A stretch of DNA of 64,000 nt from an uncultured Prochlorococcus sp. (GTDB taxonomy: Bacteria; Cyanobacteriota; Cyanobacteriia; PCC-6307; Cyanobiaceae), in assembly GCA_902612005.1 (NCBI GenBank), contig CACMCA010000001.1:1-64000 (forward strand). Reading direction: 5' to 3'. The first letter of the stretch is position 1, and every line of letters starts with the position of its first letter. A model generated the notes under the pieces. It had not been told where the DNA came from. It was given only the letters and a program-made list of their open reading frames with translations, and did not search any database. A program made the translations under genes and the position numbers. Shown here in pieces: positions 11,001-18,574 of the stretch.

Positions 11001-11620
11001 ACGTCATTTAATTTTGCATTAGTTTGTTCTATTCTAGTATCAAAAAGTGCTACTCCTGCTAATTCATCAATAAGATTTCTCCTCTCTTTATTATTCATTG
11101 ATACTATTCTTGTTACATCACCCTGCATAACAACATTGCTGCCCTCGGGATCAACACTAATATCCCTTAATATTCTCTGTATTTGTTGCAAAGTACATTG
11201 TTTCCCATCTGAAGTATAAGTCGAAGCATAAGAACCACCTGGCATAAGCCTTAATTTTCTAGAAACTACCCATTCTTTTTGACCTTTATTAAGCGAAATT
11301 TCTTCTTCTTCTAGTTCCAAGGGTGGAAGGTCTTCTCTGGGGGACCAATCTTGAATATTAAATTTTACCGATACAGATGTTTCGGATGACTTACCCTCTT
11401 TAACTTTGGAGTTATTTATTAGATCTGGTAATCTTTCTGCCCTCATCCCTCTACTATTTGCTAGACCTAAACAGAATAAAATTCCATCTAAAATATTACT
11501 TTTCCCAGAACCATTTGGCCCCGTAACCACTGTAAAACCTTCTTCAAGAGGAATTTTTAAACTTCCCCCAAAAGATTTAAAATTTTCAAACTCGACCTGA
11601 TTGATATGTACCAATCTCAA
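8030..11620 (-). CDS. smc: Chromosome segregation protein SMC
   Basis: 1196 aa; VTGPNGSGKSNILDGI, long coiled coil, hinge ALEIAAGNRLGQIVVD, C-terminal SMSGGEKSLTALSFLFAL...YALDEVDSFLD. Confidence 0.97.
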   Translation of the reverse strand: MRLVHINQVEFENFKSFGGSLKIPLEEGFTVVTGPNGSGKSNILDGILFCLGLANSRGMRAERLPDLINNSKVKEGKSSETSVSVKFNIQDWSPREDLPPLELEEEEISLNKGQKEWVVSRKLRLMPGGSYASTYTSDGKQCTLQQIQRILRDISVDPEGSNVVMQGDVTRIVSMNNKERRNLIDELAGVALFDTRIEQTNAKLNDVFERQERCEILENELQSSQNKLEKECEKAKRYKELKAKLLQIMELEKVLIFDKQVKHVESIEKKESEIEKNKILFNKQKESICKDISVLEDALKILVDELKEKGEDKLIKVNSDIGSINSRLRELDRISSLNKEEGIKLQKQRDEITISKRNIESEKMRQENFDDNFLNQLNLQIDDLTLKHKLSRKKLSDAAGESGEFSKQSIKLNAELESIKNQINPLEIKKRKIEEETIQNNIQKNEILSQINSLDLEKQKLFERNQRTKETSDTKNKNLASNSSEINFLQNEIDLLIKTKSRLNNEQLRLEKDLSRFESRKEALNESRGSYALRILLEAGLEGIHGYVAQLGEVSEKNRYALEIAAGNRLGQIVVDNDHIAAKAIEILKKKKAGRLTFLPLNRIKSQKKNYAIARFENKRENGFIDKAINLITFDEVYLDVFRYVFGDTLVFSDLSSARLSTQKNRLVTLSGELLEASGAITGGSKLNKDLAYRFGINNDIDDSKPIKERLLVIAEALKESNNDLIIKNNRLSKLNFNRNQIIEDCASFNKEIEVNQDSLKAVSQRIEDCKSRLNKLDTANNLLFNDLDHLKNELKPYQDKYDQLQTIQKANYEKNQKSSLIAFNNDFNNLDKKLELLIKERDKLLDKKNQFALNKERINNSLKITLLQEKNLQESVKQLAIAHSEWKEKRDEFKKELSDLDNQKNSLEKDLGLLRRKRDELNSSISNKRQEYNNYILKLEYLERDVDSLKEEMRSEKIKLENYKKDLPNPSPDFGEYEGKSLESLQSEISIINAKLQSLEPVNMLALDELEELIERLNGLREKLEILSNERSELLLRIETVSTMRQEAFMQAFTEVDRHFREIFANLSDGDGFLQLENPNSPLEGGLTLVAHPKGKNVRRLASMSGGEKSLTALSFLFALQKYKPSPFYALDEVDSFLDGINVERLSKLISNQSSNAQFIVVSHRRPMISASERTIGVAQARGANTQVLGLPNAA

Positions 11621-11696
11621 GTCTCTATAGCTAAATAAGAATAACTAATTTGCGAAAATTCTCAATAGAAATATTACGTTTATTTATAAATGAATA

Positions 11697-12059
11697 TTAA
11701 TAATTTTTACTCAATGTACAAGAATTAGCCGAAATTTCAAATAAACCACAAAGAAGTGCACCATCCAAAATGAATCGAAAATTTTCTGAATTCAATTTAT
11801 CAGAAACGTTTTTAAATGTTCCATGATCAATTCTCTTTACATACCCTCTATTATCAGAAAGTTCATGTTCTATTCTAGATAGCCATACAAGTCTATGATT
11901 TGGCTGCTTAAAAATTTCAATAGAAGCTTGATTTAATAAAGGTAATTTAAAAAATTTCCAAGTTAAACAATCTATGCCATTTTCAACAAGAAAATCATAA
12001 TGAATGTCTAATGAGTTAGCAGAATGAAATTTGTGTTCAAGAAGAACCCATTTATTCAT
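11697..12059 (-). CDS. LigD-type 3'-phosphoesterase-domain-like protein (stand-alone)
   Basis: LLEHKFHSANSLDIHYDFLVENG resembles the LigD PE H-x(n)-LHYDFRLE motif; later HGTF. Confidence 0.55.
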   Translation of the reverse strand: MNKWVLLEHKFHSANSLDIHYDFLVENGIDCLTWKFFKLPLLNQASIEIFKQPNHRLVWLSRIEHELSDNRGYVKRIDHGTFKNVSDKLNSENFRFILDGALLCGLFEISANSCTLSKNY

Positions 12060-12142
12060 AATCTAGGTGATAAATAAATCGAATCTATTTTCAAAACAAA
12101 GTTTAGATAAAGATATATTTTCTTAAAGATGGTTCCTTTTAT

Positions 12143-12298
12143 TTAATTACTAGCATCAGGAACAAATCTTAGAGCAATGAATAGCAAACTTCCAGCTCCA
12201 GCGATAGCTGCAGCTACTAATCCAAAATCTGTAGGGATTGTGCGAGATGCAAAAATTAATGATGCAAATGTAATATCCATGATGAAATTTAAACTCAT
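12143..12298 (-). CDS. Small single-TM protein, possibly Psb30/Ycf12 (not in ORF track)
   Basis: Hand translation MSLNFIMDITFASLIFASRTIPTDFGLVAAAIAGAGSLLFIALRFVPDASN; alternative start at 12280 (MDITF...). Confidence 0.5.
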   Translation of the reverse strand: MSLNFIMDITFASLIFASRTIPTDFGLVAAAIAGAGSLLFIALRFVPDASN

Positions 12299-12467
12299 TT
12301 TATAAATTCAGTAATAGCTTAACAAAACCTTCATACAGAACAGAGTAGATAAATAAAATGTAAATAAACTTTTATATGTTTTTATTCTGTAAAAATCCCA
12401 AAATTATTTAGATAAGGGTTCCAAATTAAGAAAATGGGTCTAATCTTAAAATAAATAAGTTTGAATA

Positions 12468-12929
12468 ATGGAGACTTACCATCCTCCCAAAGAAGTAGAA
12501 GATAAAGAAGATAACTCTAATCTTCCCGAAAGAGAGGTTCTCTCGGAAAAATGGTTACTCGAAAAAATTGACAGTTTAATACCTTTAATAAAAGAAAAAT
12601 GGCCTGACATTGCACAACAAACCCTTGAAGCCACAAAAGGGAGTATTGACGATTTAGTTGAAGTAATAGCAAGCCATAGTGGAACCTCAGCAATTAGAAT
12701 AAAAAGCCAACTATTTGAAATAATTGATTCAATAAGAGAAAACAATTGGGAAATATCAGAAAAAATTGAGCCTATAGAAAGTCAATTAGAAGAATTATTA
12801 GAAGAACTTAACGATACACTTAGACCAAAAATAGAAAGTCCTATAAGAAAAAAACCATTATTATCTATTGCTATTGCAGCTGGTATTGGTTTACTAATAG
12901 GAACGCTCCTAAACAGTGGTAGAAAATAA
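12468..12929 (+). CDS. YqjD/ElaB (DUF883)-like membrane-anchored protein
   Basis: Helical acidic protein with C-terminal KKPLLSIAIAAGIGLLIGTLLNSGRK. Confidence 0.55.
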   Translation: METYHPPKEVEDKEDNSNLPEREVLSEKWLLEKIDSLIPLIKEKWPDIAQQTLEATKGSIDDLVEVIASHSGTSAIRIKSQLFEIIDSIRENNWEISEKIEPIESQLEELLEELNDTLRPKIESPIRKKPLLSIAIAAGIGLLIGTLLNSGRK

Positions 12930-12930
12930 T

Positions 12931-13317
12931 ATGGAAAAACCAAAAAATAAAAACTTTGCAAATACCGCCTCCAGAATTTCAGCGATTGCAAGTTCAGTTA
13001 TGGATTTGCATGTAAGAATAGCTCTTCAAGAAGTAGATAGAGAAAAAAGAAGATTAATTAGTGGTGGAATATTTTTGGCAATTGGCAGCATATTATTATT
13101 ATTAGTACTAATTTGCATCCATATTATTTTCTACCTTTTTCTAACAAAATATAATAACTGGAATATTGAATACAATTTATTACTAATAATATTTATCGAT
13201 TTAGTTCTTGCAGGCTTAAGTTTAAAACTTGGAGGAAAATTAGCCAAAGGACCATATCTTCCTCAAACATTAGAGGGTTTAGGTAAGACCACAAAAGCCG
13301 TTTTAGGCAAAAAATAA
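12931..13317 (+). CDS. YqjE / phage-holin-3_6-like membrane protein
   Basis: Two TM segments; directly downstream of the YqjD-like gene; likely ATG at 12931 (MEKPKNKNF). Confidence 0.55.
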   Translation: MEKPKNKNFANTASRISAIASSVMDLHVRIALQEVDREKRRLISGGIFLAIGSILLLLVLICIHIIFYLFLTKYNNWNIEYNLLLIIFIDLVLAGLSLKLGGKLAKGPYLPQTLEGLGKTTKAVLGKK

Positions 13318-13318
13318 A

Positions 13319-14443
13319 TTACCTTATTAAATACTTTATCCATCTACAATCTATTCCCCCATTACTAACAGGAATTTTCAATGAAGATTTCATTTTCAAA
13401 TATTTTGTTAGTTTTGGATTTCCACTTAGCAGCCAAAATTCCCAACCTGAAAAATTATTCTTTAGGAAGATTCCCATTTGTTCATACAAATAAATCAATT
13501 CATTTTCATCGCCTAATTTTTTGCCGTATGGAGGATTACATATGATTATCCCAGGTGTACAACTTAATTGGAGTGCTAAAAAATCATTATTTATAAGCTC
13601 AATATAATTTTCTAGTCCAGCTAATGATATGTTTACATTCGCCTGCTCAAAAACCTTTTTATTAATTTCACATCCTATTATTGTTGGCAATTTTTCATAA
13701 TTTATAATTTTATTTTTTGCCTTATTTTTTTCATTAAGATAAATATCTTTCCTAAAGTCCAACCAATTCTCAAAAAGATATACTTGATCAATATTTATGG
13801 GAACTCCAAGGTATTGGTTGACTGCCTCAATTAAAAAAGTTCCCGAACCGCACATAAAATCTATTAATGGAACTTTGCCATTCCATTGAGTCATATTTAT
13901 CAATCCAGAAGCTAAATTTTCTTTTAATGGAGCATTTCCAATTGCGGGTCTATAGCCTCTTTTGTGTAAGCTTTCAACGCTGCTTTGAAGACTGAGAATT
14001 GCTTTATTATTATTTAAATGCAGATGAATTATAAAATCAGGATTAGCTAGAGAAACATTTGATCTTTTATTCCAAACTGCCTGTTGCAAATCAGTTATGG
14101 AATTTTTTACTTCAAGAGCAGTGAAATGAGTATGACTTAAAGAAGATGTTCTCCCAGTCACTTGAACATTAAACGTTTTATCAAAGTGCAACCAATTTAA
14201 CCAATCAAATGAATCTCTAACCCCCGCATATAAAGATTGCTTGTCATAGCAATTAAAACTTGCAATTTCTCTATAAAAACGAAAAGCTAATCTGGAATAG
14301 AAATGAACTCTATAAAAAGTTTCAAAATCACATTCAAAATTAATAAATCTTTTATTAGTATTAATATTAAAGCCGCCTAAATTTGAAATTTCTTCTGCTA
14401 AAGATTGCTCTAGTCCCTCTGGAGATGATGCCACTACATTCAT
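13319..14443 (-). CDS. THUMP-domain RNA methyltransferase (RlmL-N/UPF0020 family)
   Basis: VASSPEGLEQSLAEEISNLG...; motif IICNPPYGKKLG; LIDFMCGSGTFLIEA. Confidence 0.9.
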   Translation of the reverse strand: MNVVASSPEGLEQSLAEEISNLGGFNINTNKRFINFECDFETFYRVHFYSRLAFRFYREIASFNCYDKQSLYAGVRDSFDWLNWLHFDKTFNVQVTGRTSSLSHTHFTALEVKNSITDLQQAVWNKRSNVSLANPDFIIHLHLNNNKAILSLQSSVESLHKRGYRPAIGNAPLKENLASGLINMTQWNGKVPLIDFMCGSGTFLIEAVNQYLGVPINIDQVYLFENWLDFRKDIYLNEKNKAKNKIINYEKLPTIIGCEINKKVFEQANVNISLAGLENYIELINNDFLALQLSCTPGIIICNPPYGKKLGDENELIYLYEQMGIFLKNNFSGWEFWLLSGNPKLTKYLKMKSSLKIPVSNGGIDCRWIKYLIR

Positions 14444-14644
14444 ATACGATAAAACTTAGTAAAAAACTATTCAATAACCATTTTGCCTGTCAGAATATAA
14501 ATGTCCAATTGGACTAGGTGATCTCAACCGATGTTTCGGACAGCGGTTCGATTCCGCTCAACTCCACTATTTGGGGTTGTAATGGTTTCGACGGGGCATA
14601 AGGAAGGTGACTGAAGCCGGCTCGGTTAGAGCAAAAACACAAAT

Positions 14645-14695
14645 GCTAACAAAATCGTTAGTTTCTCCCGTCAAACAGCACCAGTTGCTGCTTGA
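14645..14695 (+). other. tmRNA proteolysis tag reading frame, ANKIVSFSRQTAPVAA-stop
   Basis: gct aac aaa atc gtt agt ttc tcc cgt caa aca gca cca gtt gct gct tga. Confidence 0.92.
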
Positions 14696-14743
14696 TCCTA
14701 AAGGAGATGGGGTTATATCAGCCTTATCAACCAAATGATACGA

Positions 14744-14769
14744 GGAGTCTGGAAGGACTCCACTTTTTT
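14744..14769 (+). terminator. Rho-independent terminator of tmRNA
   Basis: GGAGTC ... GACTCC hairpin followed by ACTTTTTT. Confidence 0.75.
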
Positions 14770-14923
14770 AAATAACTAAGAAGTTGTAGTAGATAATTTA
14801 TGAGTGTGTAAATATTGCTACAATTACTTGTATTAAAAAGAATTTTTTTAATTTTATAAGTATAAATACTGAGAAGATAAGTTAAAAATTAATTTATCTT
14901 ATTAAGAAATCCAATCTTGCAAA

Positions 14924-15061
14924 ATGGAATCTAATAAAAAACTAAATGACTTGATAATAAATCTCAAACCAAAAGTTATTAGATTCACTGGTGAAAAATT
15001 TCCTAATGAACTATGGAATAGTGGTTGTCAAATCAAAAAAAATAAGAACATATCTAGCTAA
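14924..15061 (+). CDS. Small hypothetical protein (45 aa, not in ORF track)
   Basis: MESNKKLNDLIINLKPKVIRFTGEKFPNELWNSGCQIKKNKNISS. Confidence 0.4.
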   Translation: MESNKKLNDLIINLKPKVIRFTGEKFPNELWNSGCQIKKNKNISS

Positions 15062-15069
15062 AAATTTAA

Positions 15070-16032
15070 TTAATTACTCGAAAAAGGATTTTTCGGCATT
15101 TTTTTTAAACATTTTTGTGAAACTTCCTGAAGTACTTTAAATTCATTTTTTTTTAAATTCCAATTAAATACATTAGATACATCTATAACTTGAGATTTTT
15201 TTCGCATTCCAACTAGTGGAATAGTTCCTTGATAACAACACCAATTAATTGCTACTTGCGCTTGGGAAACTGATCTTTGATGCGCAATTCTTTTTAGACA
15301 CCTCCGCAATTCATATGTTGGTTTTTTATACTTTTCAAATAAGGAATTACGAATAAAACTTTTTTCTTTATTTTCTTCTTTATCCGGATCAATACAAAGT
15401 ATTCCAAAGGACAAAGGACTATAAGCAAAGAAATCAATATTATTTTCGTCGCATATTTTTTTTACCTGATATTGTTTTCCTAAATCGGGAGCAAGCAAAG
15501 AAAACTGTATTTGAACACTCTTTAGGTGCTGATCTCTTTTTGCTAAAAAATTAATTAATTTCATCAATCTTTTAGGGCCTATATTTGATAAACCTATTTG
15601 AAAATCAAAACCTTCATCTTTTAAATCGCAAAGATTATTCAACAGCCCTAATTCCTGCCAAGGATTATATTTTGCAGTTGACCAATGTAATTGCACTATA
15701 TCTAATTTGTTATTAAGTCTCTCTAAACTTTTCAAAAAGGGTTTATTGAAGCCTCTGTTACCTATTCTCCAGGGATAAGGTGCAAGTTTGGTTGCTATTT
15801 GAATTCTTTTTTTCTTTGCTGAAGGAGTATTTAGTAAAAATTTTCCTATCAACAATTCACTTCTGCCCTGAAGATTCCCAGTACCGTAAGAATCTGCAGT
15901 ATCAATTAGATCGAAACCTCTTCGTAACGCTTCATCATATGTCTCACGTAAATCATCGTCATTTGTAGATTGGTAATTCCAGAAAAGCTTATTCCCCCAA
16001 GACCACGTACCTAATCCAATTCTTTTCTTCAC
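15070..16032 (-). CDS. Aldo/keto reductase
   Basis: LGTWSWGNKL..., GFDLIDTADSYG, ATKLAPYPW, LHWS, QVAINWCCYQGTIPLVGMRKKSQV. Confidence 0.92.
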   Translation of the reverse strand: MKKRIGLGTWSWGNKLFWNYQSTNDDDLRETYDEALRRGFDLIDTADSYGTGNLQGRSELLIGKFLLNTPSAKKKRIQIATKLAPYPWRIGNRGFNKPFLKSLERLNNKLDIVQLHWSTAKYNPWQELGLLNNLCDLKDEGFDFQIGLSNIGPKRLMKLINFLAKRDQHLKSVQIQFSLLAPDLGKQYQVKKICDENNIDFFAYSPLSFGILCIDPDKEENKEKSFIRNSLFEKYKKPTYELRRCLKRIAHQRSVSQAQVAINWCCYQGTIPLVGMRKKSQVIDVSNVFNWNLKKNEFKVLQEVSQKCLKKMPKNPFSSN

Positions 16033-16183
16033 TAGCCAATTTAAATAAGGAACTTTATAAGGTTATCTAAAAATATTAACTTCTTTAAAATATTTCAAAA
16101 AATAAGTTTTAAAGCATTAAAAATCAATTTTCTCTTGACATTAAGAAATTATTCTCCAAAGTAAGAGAAATAAAAATAAAAAA

Positions 16184-16855
16184 TTGTTCATTACCGTTTG
16201 CGGACAAAAAGGGGGGGTGGCCAAGACCTGTACAAGTATTCACCTTGCAAGTGTTTGGCATTCTGAAGGTAAAAAAGTTTGCATAGTCGATGCCGACAAG
16301 AATAGATCTGCTTTAGCATACGCATCAAGAGGCAATCTTCCATTTCCAGTTTTCCCCGTCAATTCAGCTGCTAAAGCATCAAGATCATCAGAAATTGTAA
16401 TAACTGATGGGCAAGCTAGCAGTGATCAAGAAGAACTTAAACACTTAGCCTATGGTTCAGATTTAGTTATCTTACCTACAACTGCAAAAGCAAGATCAGT
16501 AGAATTAACTGTTGAACTAGCTAATTTATTAAGCAACTTAAAAGTTAACCATGCTGTAGTAATAGTAAAAGTTGATTTTAGACAGCAAAAAGCAGCGCAA
16601 CAAGCCAAAGCAGCTCTAGAAAATTTTGGTTTATATGTTTTTGATAAATTTATACCCTTACTCTCAGCATTTGATAAAGCAGAAGCCTCCGGCAATGCTG
16701 TATTTGAAGCTGTAGACGATTTAGGCAGATCAGATCCTCGTCGAATGACGGGCTGGTCTGCTTATTGTTCAATTGCCTCACAAATTCCATGCCTGATTTC
16801 GAAGCCCTCATCCGACACCAACAACTTAAACAACCAACAACCAATAAGCGCTTAA
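16184..16855 (+). CDS. Orphan ParA-family ATPase (TTG start)
   Basis: MFITVCGQKGGVAKTCTSIHLA deviant Walker A; VCIVDADKNRSAL; no parB adjacent. Confidence 0.85.
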   Translation: MFITVCGQKGGVAKTCTSIHLASVWHSEGKKVCIVDADKNRSALAYASRGNLPFPVFPVNSAAKASRSSEIVITDGQASSDQEELKHLAYGSDLVILPTTAKARSVELTVELANLLSNLKVNHAVVIVKVDFRQQKAAQQAKAALENFGLYVFDKFIPLLSAFDKAEASGNAVFEAVDDLGRSDPRRMTGWSAYCSIASQIPCLISKPSSDTNNLNNQQPISA

Positions 16856-17031
16856 AAGTAGTTGATTCTCCTAATTTTGAAGAAGAAAAAAAAGAAAAAG
16901 CAATAATTAGACAATCTGGATTATTAGTTAATTTTTTTGGAGGTTTTATAGGCTCTGTAATTGGAACTTTAACAATACTGTTTCTCTATATTAATGAATA
17001 TCTACCATTAGATTTACTAAAACTTAAGTAG
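16789..17031 (+). CDS. Hypothetical single-TM protein overlapping the parA-like 3' end
   Basis: Likely ATG at 16789 (MPDFEALIRHQQLKQPTTNKR...); C-terminal TM QSGLLVNFFGGFIGSVIGTLTILFLYI. Confidence 0.7.
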   Translation: MPDFEALIRHQQLKQPTTNKRLKVVDSPNFEEEKKEKAIIRQSGLLVNFFGGFIGSVIGTLTILFLYINEYLPLDLLKLK

Positions 17032-17048
17032 TATATTCGCTATTCATT
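17024..17048. repeat. Left copy of 25-nt direct repeat duplicating the argJ 3' end (candidate attachment-site copy)
   Basis: ttaagtAgtatattcgctattCatt vs ttaagtCgtatattcgctattTatt at 18853-18877 (23/25 identical). Confidence 0.85.
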
Positions 17049-17111
17049 GCTATATAAAGAAAATCTCTATAATTGCTTGCAATAACTTACTTTTCAAAAT
17101 TAATACTACTG

Positions 17112-17128
17112 TAAGCAAAGTCTAAGCA
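17112..17128 (+). repeat. TAAGCA-N5-TAAGCA 11-bp-period direct repeat, left end of islet
   Basis: TAAGCAaagtcTAAGCA; same architecture at 18790-18806. Confidence 0.7.
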
Positions 17129-17255
17129 GTAGTTAAAAATTAAGTAATAACTTAATTTCTACTTTGCGACTGTAAGCAACAGAACATGCTTTCTAAAACA
17201 TTAAAATTTCCTAATCACTTTTAGTTCTACAATTAATTAAAAGTGTCTTAAAAAT

Positions 17256-18119
17256 ATGAAGCATGTTCCATTAAAGACTATTAAACTAAAAAACCATCCT
17301 GAATTAAATGAGAGATGGTTGCAAGATATTATTGCTGATGATCCTTCTATTATCGGAATTGGAGATGTCATATTAAAAGATAAAGAAAGAATTCATCATC
17401 ACGCAGGAAGATTAGATCTTTTACTTCAAGATGCAGATGGAATTGATAGATATGAAGTTGAAATACAACTAGGCGCAACAGACGAATCTCATATTATTAG
17501 AAGTATTGAATATTGGGATATAGAAAGGAAAAGATATCCTCAGTACAATCACACTGCTGTGATAATTGCAGAAGATATTACCAGTCGATTTCTTAATGTA
17601 ATCAGTTTATTTAATGGTTCTATACCATTAATGGCAATTCAAGTTAGTGCCATCCAAACAGCAGAAGGGGTGGGTCTTCACTTCACAAAGGTGTTAGATG
17701 TTCAGCAACTTGGATTGGTTGATGAGGATGAAGAAGTTGCTGAAATAACAGATAGAGATTATTGGTTGAAACGTGGAACGCCAAAAACCGTAGAAATGGC
17801 AGATAAAATTTTATCTAATATTATTGAGTTTGATCCTGATGCAGAATTCAATTACAACAAGTTTTATATTGGATTAAAGTTCAATGGTAGATCAAAAAAT
17901 TACAGTATATTTAGACCCAAAAAAAATTTTTTAGGGGTAGCAATAAAACTTCCCCAGACCGAAGAAAATGATGAAATTATTAATCAGGCAGAGATTACAA
18001 CTCTAGATTATGACAACGCTAGAGGTAATTATCGTTTAAAAATCAATGAAAGGGAATTAGATAAGAAATTGGAAACGATTAAGCAACTAATTTTTAATGC
18101 AAAAGAAAAATTTGGGTAA
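17256..18119 (+). CDS. PD-(D/E)XK-like putative nuclease with DUF5655-like C-terminus
   Basis: N-terminal ELNERWLQDIIADDPSIIGIGDVIL and GRLDLLLQDADGIDRYEVEIQLG; C-terminal FRPKKNFLGVAIKLP...YRLKINERELDKKLETIKQLIFNAKEKFG. Confidence 0.65.
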   Translation: MKHVPLKTIKLKNHPELNERWLQDIIADDPSIIGIGDVILKDKERIHHHAGRLDLLLQDADGIDRYEVEIQLGATDESHIIRSIEYWDIERKRYPQYNHTAVIIAEDITSRFLNVISLFNGSIPLMAIQVSAIQTAEGVGLHFTKVLDVQQLGLVDEDEEVAEITDRDYWLKRGTPKTVEMADKILSNIIEFDPDAEFNYNKFYIGLKFNGRSKNYSIFRPKKNFLGVAIKLPQTEENDEIINQAEITTLDYDNARGNYRLKINERELDKKLETIKQLIFNAKEKFG

Positions 18120-18145
18120 AAATCAAATTGACCAAAAAAAATAAA

Positions 18146-18300
18146 TAAGAGGGCATTTGTTTGCCCTCTTCGAGTCGTATGCACCTCCCTGTCCACAAAG
18201 TCGATGAAGTGCTTTTGACTCCTGAATTATTTCTACTCCTAGTAAATGGGAAAAGATAGTCGTGACAACCACAAAGCACTTTTACTCGGGTAAAAATACT
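18146..18300 (-). ncRNA. Candidate small RNA ending at the 18148-18169 terminator
   Basis: Intergenic with no convincing ORF; long-range pairing aagtgcttt (18207-18215)/aaagcactt (18273-18281); stem TTTTAC/GTAAAA near 18280-18295. Confidence 0.4.
18148..18169 (-). terminator. Rho-independent terminator for a minus-strand transcript
   Basis: AGAGGGCA/TGCCCTCT 8-bp stem; minus-strand 3' flank reads TATTTATTTTTTTT. Confidence 0.7.
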
Positions 18301-18354
18301 CTATGAATTTCAAGTTAATAGGAGGACAATATAGATATAGATCTAGGAGGTCTT

Positions 18355-18537
18355 ATGAAACTATTCAATCAATTTAACATTCTTCCAAGATACTTAACTG
18401 CGTTTAATTATGCAGGATTAAATCTAAACGAAACACCAAAAGAACTTGAGAAATGCACCCCTGAGTTTCAAAACTTTTGGGAGAAAGAATGTAGAGAACA
18501 TCCAACAAATCAAAATTGTTTAATTTACTGCGACTGA
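18355..18537 (+). CDS. Small protein, 60 aa (MKLFNQFNILPRYL...)
   Basis: ATG preceded by strong SD aggagg; 4 Cys in the C-terminal half. Confidence 0.6.
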   Translation: MKLFNQFNILPRYLTAFNYAGLNLNETPKELEKCTPEFQNFWEKECREHPTNQNCLIYCD

Positions 18538-18574
18538 GTTATTAATTTTTAGTTTTTATTGAAAAGGAGGTTTT

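Larger units (their letters stand above)
14512..14769 (+). ncRNA. ssrA: tmRNA (ssrA), circularly permuted two-piece form: acceptor piece (~14512-14566) precedes coding piece (~14573-14769)
   Basis: T-arm AGCGG-TTCGATT-CCGCT and acceptor 3' strand CAACTCC-A lie upstream of acceptor 5' strand GGGGTTG at 14573, pairing with a G3-U70 pair; coding piece has the tag ORF and terminator. Confidence 0.93.

Noticed and set aside
12916-13317. Holin-like protein as evidence for a prophage
   Set aside because: No other phage genes nearby; the YqjD-YqjE-like pairing explains it better.
16450-16844. Antisense ORFs opposite the parA-like gene
   Set aside because: Shadow ORFs over a recognisable ATPase; no ribosome-binding site or family signal.
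18094-18279. 61-aa minus-strand ORF in the islet
   Set aside because: It extends through a strong intrinsic terminator; an ncRNA explains the segment better.
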